DNA of 64,000 bases from Deinobacterium chartae (GTDB lineage Bacteria > Deinococcota > Deinococci > Deinococcales > Deinococcaceae): NCBI RefSeq assembly GCF_014202645.1, contig NZ_JACHHG010000010.1, forward strand, positions 1 to 64,000, written 5' to 3'. Positions 56,707 through 64,000 of the stretch are shown piece by piece. Within the stretch, counting starts at the first letter, position 1. Each line of letters begins with the position of its first letter. The notes under the pieces were generated by a model. It made no database searches and was not told the origin of the DNA. It saw only the letters and a program-made list of their open reading frames with translations. The translations under genes and the position numbers were made by a program.

Positions 56707-59451
56707 TCAGTCCACCAGGCTCAGCCGCGACCCGCCCACGCCCTTGGTGACCATCAGCCTCGAGGGCAGCCGCTCGGCCAGGCTGGCCACGTGGGTGATC
56801 ACGCCGACCGCACGGCCCGCCACCCGCAGTTTCTCGAGGGCCCCGGCCACCGCCTCGAGGGCCTGCGGGTCCAGGGTACCGAAACCCTCGTCGAGAAACA
56901 GCGCGCCCAGGCGGCGGTTGCCAGCGAGGTACTCGGACAGGGCGATGGCCAACGACAGCGAGGCAATGAAGGTCTCCCCGCCCGAGAGCGTGCGCACCGC
57001 GCGGGTCTCCCCCGCGTTCCAGCGGTCCATCACCACGTACTCGCCCTCCTCGAGGGCCAGGCTGTAACGCTCGTCGGAAATCTCGGCCAGCAGCTCCCCG
57101 GCGCGCGCGAGCAGTTCGGCCTCCACCTCGAGCAGCAGGTAACGCTGGAACTCGTTGCTCTGCAAGCTCTGCGCGAGGGCCGCCCAGGTGTCGTACTGCC
57201 GCCCGAGCTGCGCCGCTTCGCGCTCGAGTTCGCGCTTGCGCTGCAGGGCCGCCTCGAGCTGGGTGAGCTGCGCCTCCTGGGTACCCACGTTCTGCGCGAG
57301 CGTCCGGGCTTCGCCTTCGAGCGCGCGCACCCGCTCGCGCAGTTCGGGCTCGCGCGCCGGATCAAAGGGCCGCCCGGCGAACTCGTCGCGCAGCGCAGTC
57401 ACCGCGCGCCCCAGGCCCTCGAGCCGCTCGTACCAGGCAGCCACGTCGCGCTCGAGGTCGCGGATTCGCGTTTCGGGCAGGGCACGGGAACGCACCTGGG
57501 CCGCGTCCAGGCCCAGGTCGGCCAGCGCGGCCAAGAGCTGCGCGCGGGCCTGCGCGAGTTCGGCCGAGCGCTCGACGCAAGCGGTCTTTAAGCTGTCCCT
57601 CGCGGCCGTCGCGGCCGCCACCGCCAAGTCCGCGTCGCCGCTTGCCCGCCGGGCGCGCTCGAGCGCCGTCTGCAGGTCAGCGCGCTCCTTTTCCAGGCGG
57701 GCGCGCAACCGTGCGAAGTCCTCGCCGCCGGTGACGGCACGCACCGCGGCGGCGAGTCCGGCGAGCAGGCGGCGCTGTTCGCGCTCGCCGTCCGGAGCGG
57801 CCGCCAGTTCGCGCGCGGCGGCCTCGAGTTCGGTGCGGCGCGCGGTGGCGGCTCGGTCACGGTCCTGCCAGGCCCGCACCTCGGCCTCGAGGCCGCCTTC
57901 GATGCGCGACAGTTCGCCGCGCAGCTCGGTGAGCTGCTCGCGCATCGCCTCGAGGCGGGCGCGGCGGGTTTTCAGCTCGGCCTCGAGGGCAGCCAGGTCA
58001 TGGCCCCGCGACTTCGGCAGCGTGCGCACCACGGCCTCGCACACCGGGCAAGGTTCGCCCACCGCGAGCTGGGCGCGCAGGGCGTGCGCCTGGTCGTGGG
58101 CCCGCGCCTGCTGTAGCTGGGCTTCGGCCGCGTCGGCCTCGGCACGCAGCTGCTTGCCCTGCGCGATCAGCGCCTCGCTCTGCTCCTTGAGGTGAGCGGC
58201 CCGCTGGCGCTGCGCGGCGAGGCGCTCGGCGGTCTGGCCGAGGTCGGCCTCCTCGCGGGCCAGGGCCGCGAGGTCGCGGTCCAGCTGGGCGCGCCGCTGC
58301 TGCGTCTCGCGGGCGCGGCTGAAGGCTTCTTCGTCCCAGGGCAGCGCCTCGGGATCCTCGAGCGTGACCGGAGCGCCCAGCTGCGACAGGCGCCGAGCGT
58401 CGCGCTCGGCGGCTCCCAGGCGGGCCAGCCGGGCCTCGAGGTCGGGCAGCGTGGCGGCGGCCGTCCCGGCCTCGAGCAGGGCGGCGGCCGCCTGCTGCTG
58501 GCGCTTCCGGGCAGCTTCCAGGGCTTCCTCGGCGCGCGCCAGGTCGGCCTCGGCGCGCGCGGCGCGCGCGGCGGCGGCCGTCTCGGCCTCGAGCAGCGGC
58601 AGCACACCGGCTACCGCGCGCGCCTCGCGTGCGCGGCGCTCGTGCTCGGCGTAGGCGGGAGCCTCGGCCTCGGCGCGCGCCAAGTCGGCCTCGGCGCGCT
58701 TGAGGCGCGTGTGCAGGTCCACCAGATGGCGGGCTTCCTCGAGTTCGGCGCGGGCCAGCTTGAGTTCGCCGTCCACGCTGACAGCGCGGGCGCGGGTGGC
58801 CTCGAGGCTCTCGCGGGCCGCCTCGAGCGTTTCTGCGGTAAGGCGGGCGTACTCCTGCCCCAGGCGGGCGTTTAAGGCGTCAATCTGGCTCTTGAACGCA
58901 CTCGCGCGAGCCTTGGCGTGCTCCTGCATGGCGCGGTAGTGTTGCAGGTCCAGCAGCGCGCCCAGCAGTTCCTGCCGCTCCTTGCCGGTCCCCTTGAGGA
59001 AACGGTCGAATTCGCCCTGCGGCAGCAGCACCGCGCGCGTGAACGAGTCGAAGCTGAGGCCCACCACCCGCTCGATGGCCGCCTGCAGCTCTTTTTTCTT
59101 GAGGTCAGGGGTAGCGGTGACGAAGCTGTTGCCGTCTTGCCGCTCGAAGCGCACCTCGCTCTCGGCCGCCTTGCGGCCCTTGGTGCGGCCCACCCGGTAG
59201 CGTTCGCCGCCCACCTCGAACTCGAGGGCGACCGACAGGCCCCGCTCGCCCTGACTGATCAGCGCGTCCATGCCTTTGGAGCCCAGACGCGGGGTCTGGC
59301 CGTACAGGGCGAAGGTGATCGCGTCGAGCAGGCTGCTCTTGCCGCTGCCGGTCGGGCCGACGATGGCGTACAGCTCGAGACCCTCGAAGTTCACCTCCAC
59401 GTACTCGCGGAAGCAGGTGAACCCGGACATCGAAAGCTTGAGCGGCCTCAT
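56707..59451 (-). CDS. sbcC: Exonuclease subunit SbcC (SMC-like ATPase)
   Basis: Partner of SbcD in the nuclease that opens DNA hairpins and trims double-strand breaks. The 914-aa chain has an N-terminal ATPase lobe (MRPLKLSMSGFTCFREY, Walker A IVGPTGSGKSSLLDAITFALYG), two long coiled-coil arms around the zinc hook CPVC (about residue 468), and the C-terminal lobe with the ABC signature VRTLSGGETFIASLSLAIALSEYL and Walker B LGALFLDEGFGTLD. Start overlaps the sbcD stop (ATGA-type, 4 bp). In Deinococcus SbcCD contributes to the strong break-repair capacity. Confidence 0.96.
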   Translation of the reverse strand: MRPLKLSMSGFTCFREYVEVNFEGLELYAIVGPTGSGKSSLLDAITFALYGQTPRLGSKGMDALISQGERGLSVALEFEVGGERYRVGRTKGRKAAESEVRFERQDGNSFVTATPDLKKKELQAAIERVVGLSFDSFTRAVLLPQGEFDRFLKGTGKERQELLGALLDLQHYRAMQEHAKARASAFKSQIDALNARLGQEYARLTAETLEAARESLEATRARAVSVDGELKLARAELEEARHLVDLHTRLKRAEADLARAEAEAPAYAEHERRAREARAVAGVLPLLEAETAAAARAARAEADLARAEEALEAARKRQQQAAAALLEAGTAAATLPDLEARLARLGAAERDARRLSQLGAPVTLEDPEALPWDEEAFSRARETQQRRAQLDRDLAALAREEADLGQTAERLAAQRQRAAHLKEQSEALIAQGKQLRAEADAAEAQLQQARAHDQAHALRAQLAVGEPCPVCEAVVRTLPKSRGHDLAALEAELKTRRARLEAMREQLTELRGELSRIEGGLEAEVRAWQDRDRAATARRTELEAAARELAAAPDGEREQRRLLAGLAAAVRAVTGGEDFARLRARLEKERADLQTALERARRASGDADLAVAAATAARDSLKTACVERSAELAQARAQLLAALADLGLDAAQVRSRALPETRIRDLERDVAAWYERLEGLGRAVTALRDEFAGRPFDPAREPELRERVRALEGEARTLAQNVGTQEAQLTQLEAALQRKRELEREAAQLGRQYDTWAALAQSLQSNEFQRYLLLEVEAELLARAGELLAEISDERYSLALEEGEYVVMDRWNAGETRAVRTLSGGETFIASLSLAIALSEYLAGNRRLGALFLDEGFGTLDPQALEAVAGALEKLRVAGRAVGVITHVASLAERLPSRLMVTKGVGGSRLSLVD

Positions 59452-60629
59452 ACGTTCTCCCCTGCGGCCTCGCGCACCGCGCGGTCCGCCTCGAGGAAGG
59501 CCGCACGCACCGCTTCGGGCAGTTCTCCGCGCCGCTCGCGGTAGTAACGCTCGAACAGCTCGAGCGGCGAAAGCCCCTCGCGCGCGGCCGTGACCGTCTC
59601 GGTCTCGCCGACTTTCTCCAGCTCCACCGAGAGGGTGTTGGGAAGCACCGCCAGCACCCGGTCCTTGAGGCCGGGCATGGGAAAGCCCGCCGGGACTTCG
59701 ACTACGACCTTGAGCAGGCCGCCAAAACTGCGCAGTTCCTCGAGGCGCCGCTCGAGGCCCTCGACGTCGGTGCGTACCGTGCGCAGTTCGCGCCCGCCCG
59801 AGATGGGCAGGTCGTGCACCCGCGCCGGGCGGCCCGGCTGGGCCTCGATCAGCTTGACCATCTTGTTCTCGCGCGACTCGCCGAAATCGAGCTGGATCAG
59901 GCTGCCTGCGTAGTGGGCCAGCGGCAGGTCCGCGACCTGCTGCGCCTTGTGGATGTGGCCCAGCGCCACGTACTGCGCGCTGGTGGGCAGCATCTGCGGG
60001 CTGACCGTGTACGAGTTGGTGATGTCAAAGGTAAAGGCGCGCTCGCTGCCCGACGGCTTCGAGCCGGACACGGTGGTGTGAAGCATCAGCGTGTTGACCG
60101 CCGAGGGTTTAAAGCCCCGGGTCAGGTAGTCGATAAAAAAGCCCATGCCCTGCTGAAAGCGCTCGCGCCAGGCCGAGACGTCGCCGCCCACCACGTCGGC
60201 GTACTTCACCAGCCGCCGCTCGGACAGAAACGGAAAGGCCGCGACCACCAGTTCCTCGCCCGAGCGGGTCTGCAGCGTACGAACCGCCTCGAGCGGGTTG
60301 GCCGGCATGCCGGCCACCACCTGGGCCCCTACCCAGTTCAGCAGGCCGGTGACCGAGGCCAGCCGCGAGGCCGAGTCGTGGTTTCCGGCGATGACGACCG
60401 AGGGCAGGCCGCGTTCCTTGAGCGCCAGGAAAAATTCAAAAATGGCCGCCTCGGCGTCGGCGGAGGGGTTGACCGAGTCGAACAGGTCTCCGGCGACCAA
60501 CACGGCGTCCACCCGTTCGCTGCGGGCGAGTTCGGCAACCTCGAGAAGGGCAGCGCGGATTTCGGGCGTGCGGTCAAAGCCGCGCAGCACCCGCCCCGCG
60601 TGAAAGTCGGCGGTGTGCAGAATACGCAT
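59448..60629 (-). CDS. sbcD: Exonuclease subunit SbcD (Mre11-like)
   Basis: Metallophosphatase nuclease of 393 aa. The ATG at 60629 opens MRILHTADFHAGRVLRGFDR with the first metal motif (D-x-H), followed by DAVLVAGDLFDSVNPSADAE, SVVIAGNHDSASRLA and, later, LMLHTTVSG and YVALGHIHKAQQV (last metal motif). A TTG one codon upstream is less likely. TAGGCT (60643-60638) 8 nt before the ATG suggests a leaderless mRNA. Operon with sbcC. Confidence 0.96.
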   Translation of the reverse strand: MRILHTADFHAGRVLRGFDRTPEIRAALLEVAELARSERVDAVLVAGDLFDSVNPSADAEAAIFEFFLALKERGLPSVVIAGNHDSASRLASVTGLLNWVGAQVVAGMPANPLEAVRTLQTRSGEELVVAAFPFLSERRLVKYADVVGGDVSAWRERFQQGMGFFIDYLTRGFKPSAVNTLMLHTTVSGSKPSGSERAFTFDITNSYTVSPQMLPTSAQYVALGHIHKAQQVADLPLAHYAGSLIQLDFGESRENKMVKLIEAQPGRPARVHDLPISGGRELRTVRTDVEGLERRLEELRSFGGLLKVVVEVPAGFPMPGLKDRVLAVLPNTLSVELEKVGETETVTAAREGLSPLELFERYYRERRGELPEAVRAAFLEADRAVREAAGENV

Positions 60630-60654
60630 CAAAAATTAGCCTATCACGCGAAGC

Positions 60655-60704
60655 GCGCTGCGGGTGGTCCGGCCCCACCGGGCGCGGCGGACCACCCGCA
60701 GCGC
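60655..60704 (-). terminator. Terminator of the unknown gene upstream of sbcD
   Basis: Perfect 17-bp stem (60655-60671 with 60688-60704), 16-nt loop, 14 bp beyond the stop of the gene at 60718. Confidence 0.82.
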
Positions 60705-60717
60705 CCCTACGGAGGTT

Positions 60718-61683
60718 TCAGGGCAGGAGAATCCCCACCGGCTCGACGGTCTCCCCGCGCTCGACACGCAGTGACCAGTCGGCCTTGAGCGCGGCGAACC
60801 ACGCGCTGGGAGGATGCTTCTGCAACGGCTCGAGCGGCAGGCGCTGCCGCTCCGCCTCGAGCAGCCAGGCCTCGGCATAGCAAGTCAGCAGGTTCAGAAA
60901 ACGGTGACGGTACACCAGCGATACGCTCTCGTGAAAATGCACCCGCAGGCCTTGGTCGCGCGAGGCCGACAGCCGCATCGGGCCGTTCTCGGGGCCCAGC
61001 ACATCGGCGTAGACCGGCACGGCAGGCAGCGGCACGCGCAGCGGTTCGCTGCCGCCAGGCAGCCAGCCGACCCGCGCGGCCACCGTAGCCATCACGTACG
61101 GAGCCACGCGGTCCATCGCCATGTAGTAGCGCTCGAGCAGGGCGCAGCAGGCCGAACGGCCAAAATCCGGGTCCTCCTCGAGCGGCCACCACATCGCATA
61201 CGTACCCGGGGGCAGCCGGGGAGCGCGGGAGAGGTACAGCTGATCCACCCGGGCCAACGGGGGCGCTGACGCGTCCGGCGTGGCATCCTCGAGGTTGCCG
61301 GGGGCGTAGTAGACCGGCCGGGGCAGGCCGGACGCTGCGGCCAGCGCACGGACCGCGCCGTAGTGCGCAGCAGCGCGGCCGCTGACGCGTCCGTAGGGAA
61401 AGACCAGGTAACGCTCCTGATCGTCTTCGACCAGCAACGGCACCTCGAAGATGCCCTGTTCGGTCAGCAGGGGGCGGGACAAACCAACGACCTTGAGCAC
61501 GTCCGAGCCGCTTTCGCGTAGCGCTGCGGCCAGGATCATCGCATTCACGGCTTCCTCACGCGGCGTGGTTCCGGGCATGAGTTCTGCGGTGACGTCAGGC
61601 CAGTGAGACGGCGCGTCCGTGTGCAGCACGTTTGTACGCATCTGAACGCCACGGAAGCGCGGGAAGGCTTTACGTAACCACAT
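60718..61683 (-). CDS. Protein of unknown function
   Basis: The 321-aa product from ATG 61683 (MWLRKAFPRFRG; ATG at 61641 is an alternative) has no signal peptide or membrane segment. Segments include MPGTTPREEAVNAMILAAALRESGSDVLKVVGLSRP, then GRVSGRAAAHYGAVRALAAASGL and a C-terminal LVYRHRFLNLLTCYAEAWLLEAERQRLPLEPLQKHPPSAWFAALKADW. I do not recognise a family. It is divergent from recD2 and followed by its own terminator, so it is probably monocistronic. Confidence 0.7.
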   Translation of the reverse strand: MWLRKAFPRFRGVQMRTNVLHTDAPSHWPDVTAELMPGTTPREEAVNAMILAAALRESGSDVLKVVGLSRPLLTEQGIFEVPLLVEDDQERYLVFPYGRVSGRAAAHYGAVRALAAASGLPRPVYYAPGNLEDATPDASAPPLARVDQLYLSRAPRLPPGTYAMWWPLEEDPDFGRSACCALLERYYMAMDRVAPYVMATVAARVGWLPGGSEPLRVPLPAVPVYADVLGPENGPMRLSASRDQGLRVHFHESVSLVYRHRFLNLLTCYAEAWLLEAERQRLPLEPLQKHPPSAWFAALKADWSLRVERGETVEPVGILLP

Positions 61684-61748
61684 ATTTCTCACTGTACGTG
61701 ATCCTCGGCTAATTTTCAGGTCATAAGCGGCAGGTTCCATTCAGCATT

Positions 61749-61757
61749 TGTTATGCT
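61749..61757 (+). promoter_or_regulatory. recD2 extended -10 promoter
   Basis: TG-T-TATGCT (TG at 61749-61750, TATGCT at 61752-61757) is a good extended -10 box 9 nt before the TTG start of recD2. No strong -35 is visible. Confidence 0.5.
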
Positions 61758-61766
61758 AAGGACCTA

Positions 61767-63857
61767 TTGAACGAGCCCGTGACCCCCGTAACCGTCAAGG
61801 GCGAGGCCCGCAAGGTTCGCTACCGCGCCGAGAGCGGCTTCACCATCCTGAGCGCTCAGATCGAAAACAGCGATGGGCGCGATGACGACGCCACGCTGGT
61901 GGGCATGATGCCCCCCCTGGAACCCGGTGACCGCTTCGATGCCGAGGTGGTCCTCGAGGAACACGCCGAATACGGCTATCAGTACCGCGTGACCAACCTG
62001 ATGCTGCGCGTAGACGGCAGCGACATGACCGAAGAGGGGGTCGCGGCCTACCTCGAGGCGCGCGTGGCCGGGGTGGGACCCAAGCTGTCCAAGCGCATCG
62101 CCGGTTTTTTCGGCACCCGCACCTTCGAGGTCATCGAGAGCGACCCGGAGAGGCTGCTGCAAGTTCCCGGGGTCACCCAGGCCACCTTGCACAAGATCGT
62201 GTCGAGTTGGGACGAGCGGCACCTCGAGCGCCGGGTGATCACCGCCCTGCAGAGCCTGGGACTGTCGGTCTCGCAGGCACAGCGGGCCATGAAGCACTTC
62301 GGCTCGAGCGCGCCCGAGCAGCTCAAAAACGACATCTACAGCCTGACCGAGGTGGAGGGCATCGGCTTTTTGACCGCCGACCGCATCGCGCAGGGCCAGG
62401 GCATGCCGCTCAACGACCCGCGCCGTCTCGCTGCCGCCGCCGTGTACGCGCTGCAACAGGCCCAGATCTCCGGCGGGCACTCGTACCTGCCGCGCACGCG
62501 CACCGTGAAGGGCATCATGCACTACGGCGGCGTGCCCGCCGAGCAGGCCGAGGCCGCCCTCGAGGACGCCGCGCTGTTTGGCCGGGTGCGCGAGGACGAG
62601 GGCCGCATCTACCTGCCGCCCACGCTGCGCACCGAGAAGAAGCTCTCCGGGCTCATCGCAGACCTGCTGCTCACCGAACCCGACGAGGAATGGCGGGTTC
62701 CGGCGAACGCCGCGCGCGGCCTCTCCGACGATCAGGCCCGGGTCCTGGAACTGCTCTCGGACCACCGGCTGGTGGTGCTGACCGGCGGCCCCGGCACCGG
62801 CAAGAGCTACACCACCCGCGCGGTGTGCGACCTCGCCGAGAAACTCGGCCTCGAGGTCGCGCTGTGCGCCCCCACCGGCAAGGCCGCCCGCCGCCTGGGC
62901 GAGCTGACCGGACGAACGGCCTCCACCATCCACCGCCTGCTCGGTTACGGCCCGGACGGCTTCCGCTTCGGCCCCGGCGAGGCGCTGTACTTTGATTTAA
63001 TCGTGGTGGACGAGGTCTCGATGTGCGGCGACGCCCTGATGCTCTCGCTGCTGAGCGCCCTCGCTCCGGGCACGCGCATCCTGCTGGTCGGCGACGCCGA
63101 TCAGCTTCCACCGGTGGACTACGGCATGCCCTTGGAAACCCTGACCGCCGTTGCCCCCACCGTGCGGCTGGGCCGGGTCTACCGTCAGGCCGAGACCTCC
63201 CCGATCGTGCGCGCCGCCCACGCGGTGCTGCACGGCGAGGCCCCCGACTTCGCCCATCCTGACCTGCGGCTGGTCGAGGTCGAAGCCGACGTGGGCGCGC
63301 GCCGGGTAGCCCTGATGGTGCGCGAACTGGGCGGACCGCAACGCGTGCAGGTGCTCTCCCCCATGCGCAAGGGCCCCTTGGGCGTCAGCGCCCTGAACGA
63401 GGCGCTGCAACGCACCTTCAACCCCGGCGAGGGCGGCGTGCGGGTCGGAGATTACCTGATCCGCACCGGCGACGTGGTGGTGCAGACCAAGAACGACTAC
63501 CAGAACGAGGTCTTCAACGGCACGCTGGGCACGGTCCTCGAGGAGCGCGGCGGCAAACTGGTGATCGACTTCGAGGGCAATGTGGTCGAACTGGGGCCGC
63601 CCGAACTGTGGAACTTGCAGCTGGGCTACGCCCTCACCGTGCACCGTTCGCAGGGCAGCGAGTGGCCGGTGGTGGTCGGCGTGCTGCACGACACGCACTA
63701 CAACATGCTCTCGCGCGAGCTGGCCTACACCGCCCTGACCCGCGCGGCCCGCACCTTCATCGGGGTAGGCTCCCGCCGCGCCTGGGAGGTCGCCGCCTCG
63801 AGGCGCCGCGAGCTGCGCTACTCGCACCTGCTCGAGCGCGTGCGCGAGCGGCTGTAA
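61767..63857 (+). CDS. recD2: RecD2-type ATP-dependent DNA helicase
   Basis: 5'-3' SF1B helicase that works without RecBC; in Deinococcus it is implicated in repair and mismatch processing. The 696-aa product starts at TTG 61767 (AAGGA 5 nt upstream; GTG at 61779 is possible). An N-terminal domain with helix-hairpin-helix-like repeats (GVAAYLEARVAGVGPKLSKRIAGFFG, VEGIGFLTADRIAQGQG) precedes Walker A VLTGGPGTGKSYTTRAV (about residue 340), VVDEVSMCGDALMLSLL, RVYRQAETSPIVRAA and the C-terminal LGYALTVHRSQGSEWPVVVGVL and YTALTRAARTFIGVG. Confidence 0.96.
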   Translation: MNEPVTPVTVKGEARKVRYRAESGFTILSAQIENSDGRDDDATLVGMMPPLEPGDRFDAEVVLEEHAEYGYQYRVTNLMLRVDGSDMTEEGVAAYLEARVAGVGPKLSKRIAGFFGTRTFEVIESDPERLLQVPGVTQATLHKIVSSWDERHLERRVITALQSLGLSVSQAQRAMKHFGSSAPEQLKNDIYSLTEVEGIGFLTADRIAQGQGMPLNDPRRLAAAAVYALQQAQISGGHSYLPRTRTVKGIMHYGGVPAEQAEAALEDAALFGRVREDEGRIYLPPTLRTEKKLSGLIADLLLTEPDEEWRVPANAARGLSDDQARVLELLSDHRLVVLTGGPGTGKSYTTRAVCDLAEKLGLEVALCAPTGKAARRLGELTGRTASTIHRLLGYGPDGFRFGPGEALYFDLIVVDEVSMCGDALMLSLLSALAPGTRILLVGDADQLPPVDYGMPLETLTAVAPTVRLGRVYRQAETSPIVRAAHAVLHGEAPDFAHPDLRLVEVEADVGARRVALMVRELGGPQRVQVLSPMRKGPLGVSALNEALQRTFNPGEGGVRVGDYLIRTGDVVVQTKNDYQNEVFNGTLGTVLEERGGKLVIDFEGNVVELGPPELWNLQLGYALTVHRSQGSEWPVVVGVLHDTHYNMLSRELAYTALTRAARTFIGVGSRRAWEVAASRRRELRYSHLLERVRERL

Positions 63858-63916
63858 CGGACGGTCACCGGGCAATCACCCGGCTTGTCGCACACTGGGC
63901 ATCCGAAGGAGACCCG

Positions 63917-64000
63917 ATGCGACACCTGACTGCCAGCCTGATCGCCGCCAGCCTGATCGCCGCCTGCAACCCCGCCCTTGAGCCTCCGGACAGCAGCGGC
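63917..64000 (+). CDS. Lipoprotein N-terminus (partial, runs off right edge)
   Basis: 28 codons from ATG 63917 behind GAAGGAG encode a lipoprotein signal MRHLTASLIAASLIAAC-NPALEPPDSSG with the lipobox Cys at residue 17. The start of the mature part (CNPALEPP) resembles that of the propeller lipoprotein at 21339 (CGNPALPQP), but too little is visible to assign a family. Confidence 0.75.
   Translation, partial: MRHLTASLIAASLIAACNPALEPPDSSG
63935..63964 (+). repeat. Perfect 15-bp tandem duplication in a signal peptide
   Basis: AGCCTGATCGCCGCC occurs twice in a row and encodes SLIAA-SLIAA in the hydrophobic core of the lipoprotein signal peptide. Confidence 0.9.

Overview
The window is a GC-rich (roughly two-thirds G+C), densely coding chromosomal segment whose gene content, codon use and promoter style point to the Deinococcaceae (Deinococcus or a close relative such as Deinobacterium). 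Supporting signs are the many start codons placed 6-9 nt after a -10 box (leaderless transcripts, known to be common in Deinococcus), the strong use of CTCGAG-rich Leu-Glu codon pairs, and the mix of Bacillus-like operons (fadNAE, frl) with SbcCD, RecD2, OpcA and QueG. Genus and species cannot be fixed from the sequence alone. I see no rRNA, tRNA, CRISPR array, prophage or replication origin.

Layout. 1-92: one end of an IS5-like insertion sequence running off the left edge, abutting the 3' end of a PIG-L deacetylase gene. 92-2206: PIG-L deacetylase, a Yip1-like membrane protein and AroH-type chorismate mutase (minus strand). 2400-7646: a tight pentose-phosphate operon gnd-zwf-opcA-pgl followed by queG. 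7643-11670: RidA, an orphan amino-acid-type binding protein and an Amadori-product (fructosamine) degradation unit frlD-frlB with its GntR-type regulator and a clear promoter-operator. 11705-13510: Bcr-type efflux pump and a SnoaL-like protein. 13521-19693: fructose PTS locus (DeoR regulator, fruB triple fusion, fruK, fruA), ended by a 25-bp perfect inverted repeat. 19759-21196: tmk and a Nif3-like gene. 21339-25152: two related beta-propeller lipoproteins. 25221-30662: fadN-fadA-fadE beta-oxidation operon. 30917-35230: ArsR regulator with a small partner protein, an FAH-family hydrolase, a frameshifted kptA, a beheaded secreted-protein remnant and a class III aminotransferase.

35565-42207: citrate synthase, Asp/Glu racemase, cytochrome P450, small proteins, a SHOCT-like/helical-repeat protein with a DUF2089 partner, and an MBL-fold hydrolase. 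42360-46908: a complete pstSCAB-phoU phosphate uptake operon behind a four-repeat Pho-box-like array. 47056-51621: a CDF metal exporter under an ArsR/SmtB-type operator, hisB-hisH, and glgB. 51671-56510: small membrane proteins, a PQQ-type beta-propeller protein with a probable stalk domain, secreted proteins and an APH-type kinase. 56707-63857: sbcC-sbcD, an unknown protein and recD2. The right edge cuts a lipoprotein gene.

Most of the segment is housekeeping metabolism with well-separated, hairpin-terminated units. The points most worth a second look are: an ArsR-type operator shared (17 of 22 positions) between the arsR promoter at 31.5 kb and the metal exporter at 47.0 kb; the decayed kptA/33.1-kb remnant pair; the Pho-type repeat array; the SHOCT-repeat plus zinc-less DUF2089 pair with its palindromic promoter; the paired propeller lipoproteins; the fructosamine cluster; a one-residue deletion in the zwf nucleotide-binding motif; and a strong excess of the palindrome CTCGAG. 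I did not find a convincing wholly new multi-gene system.
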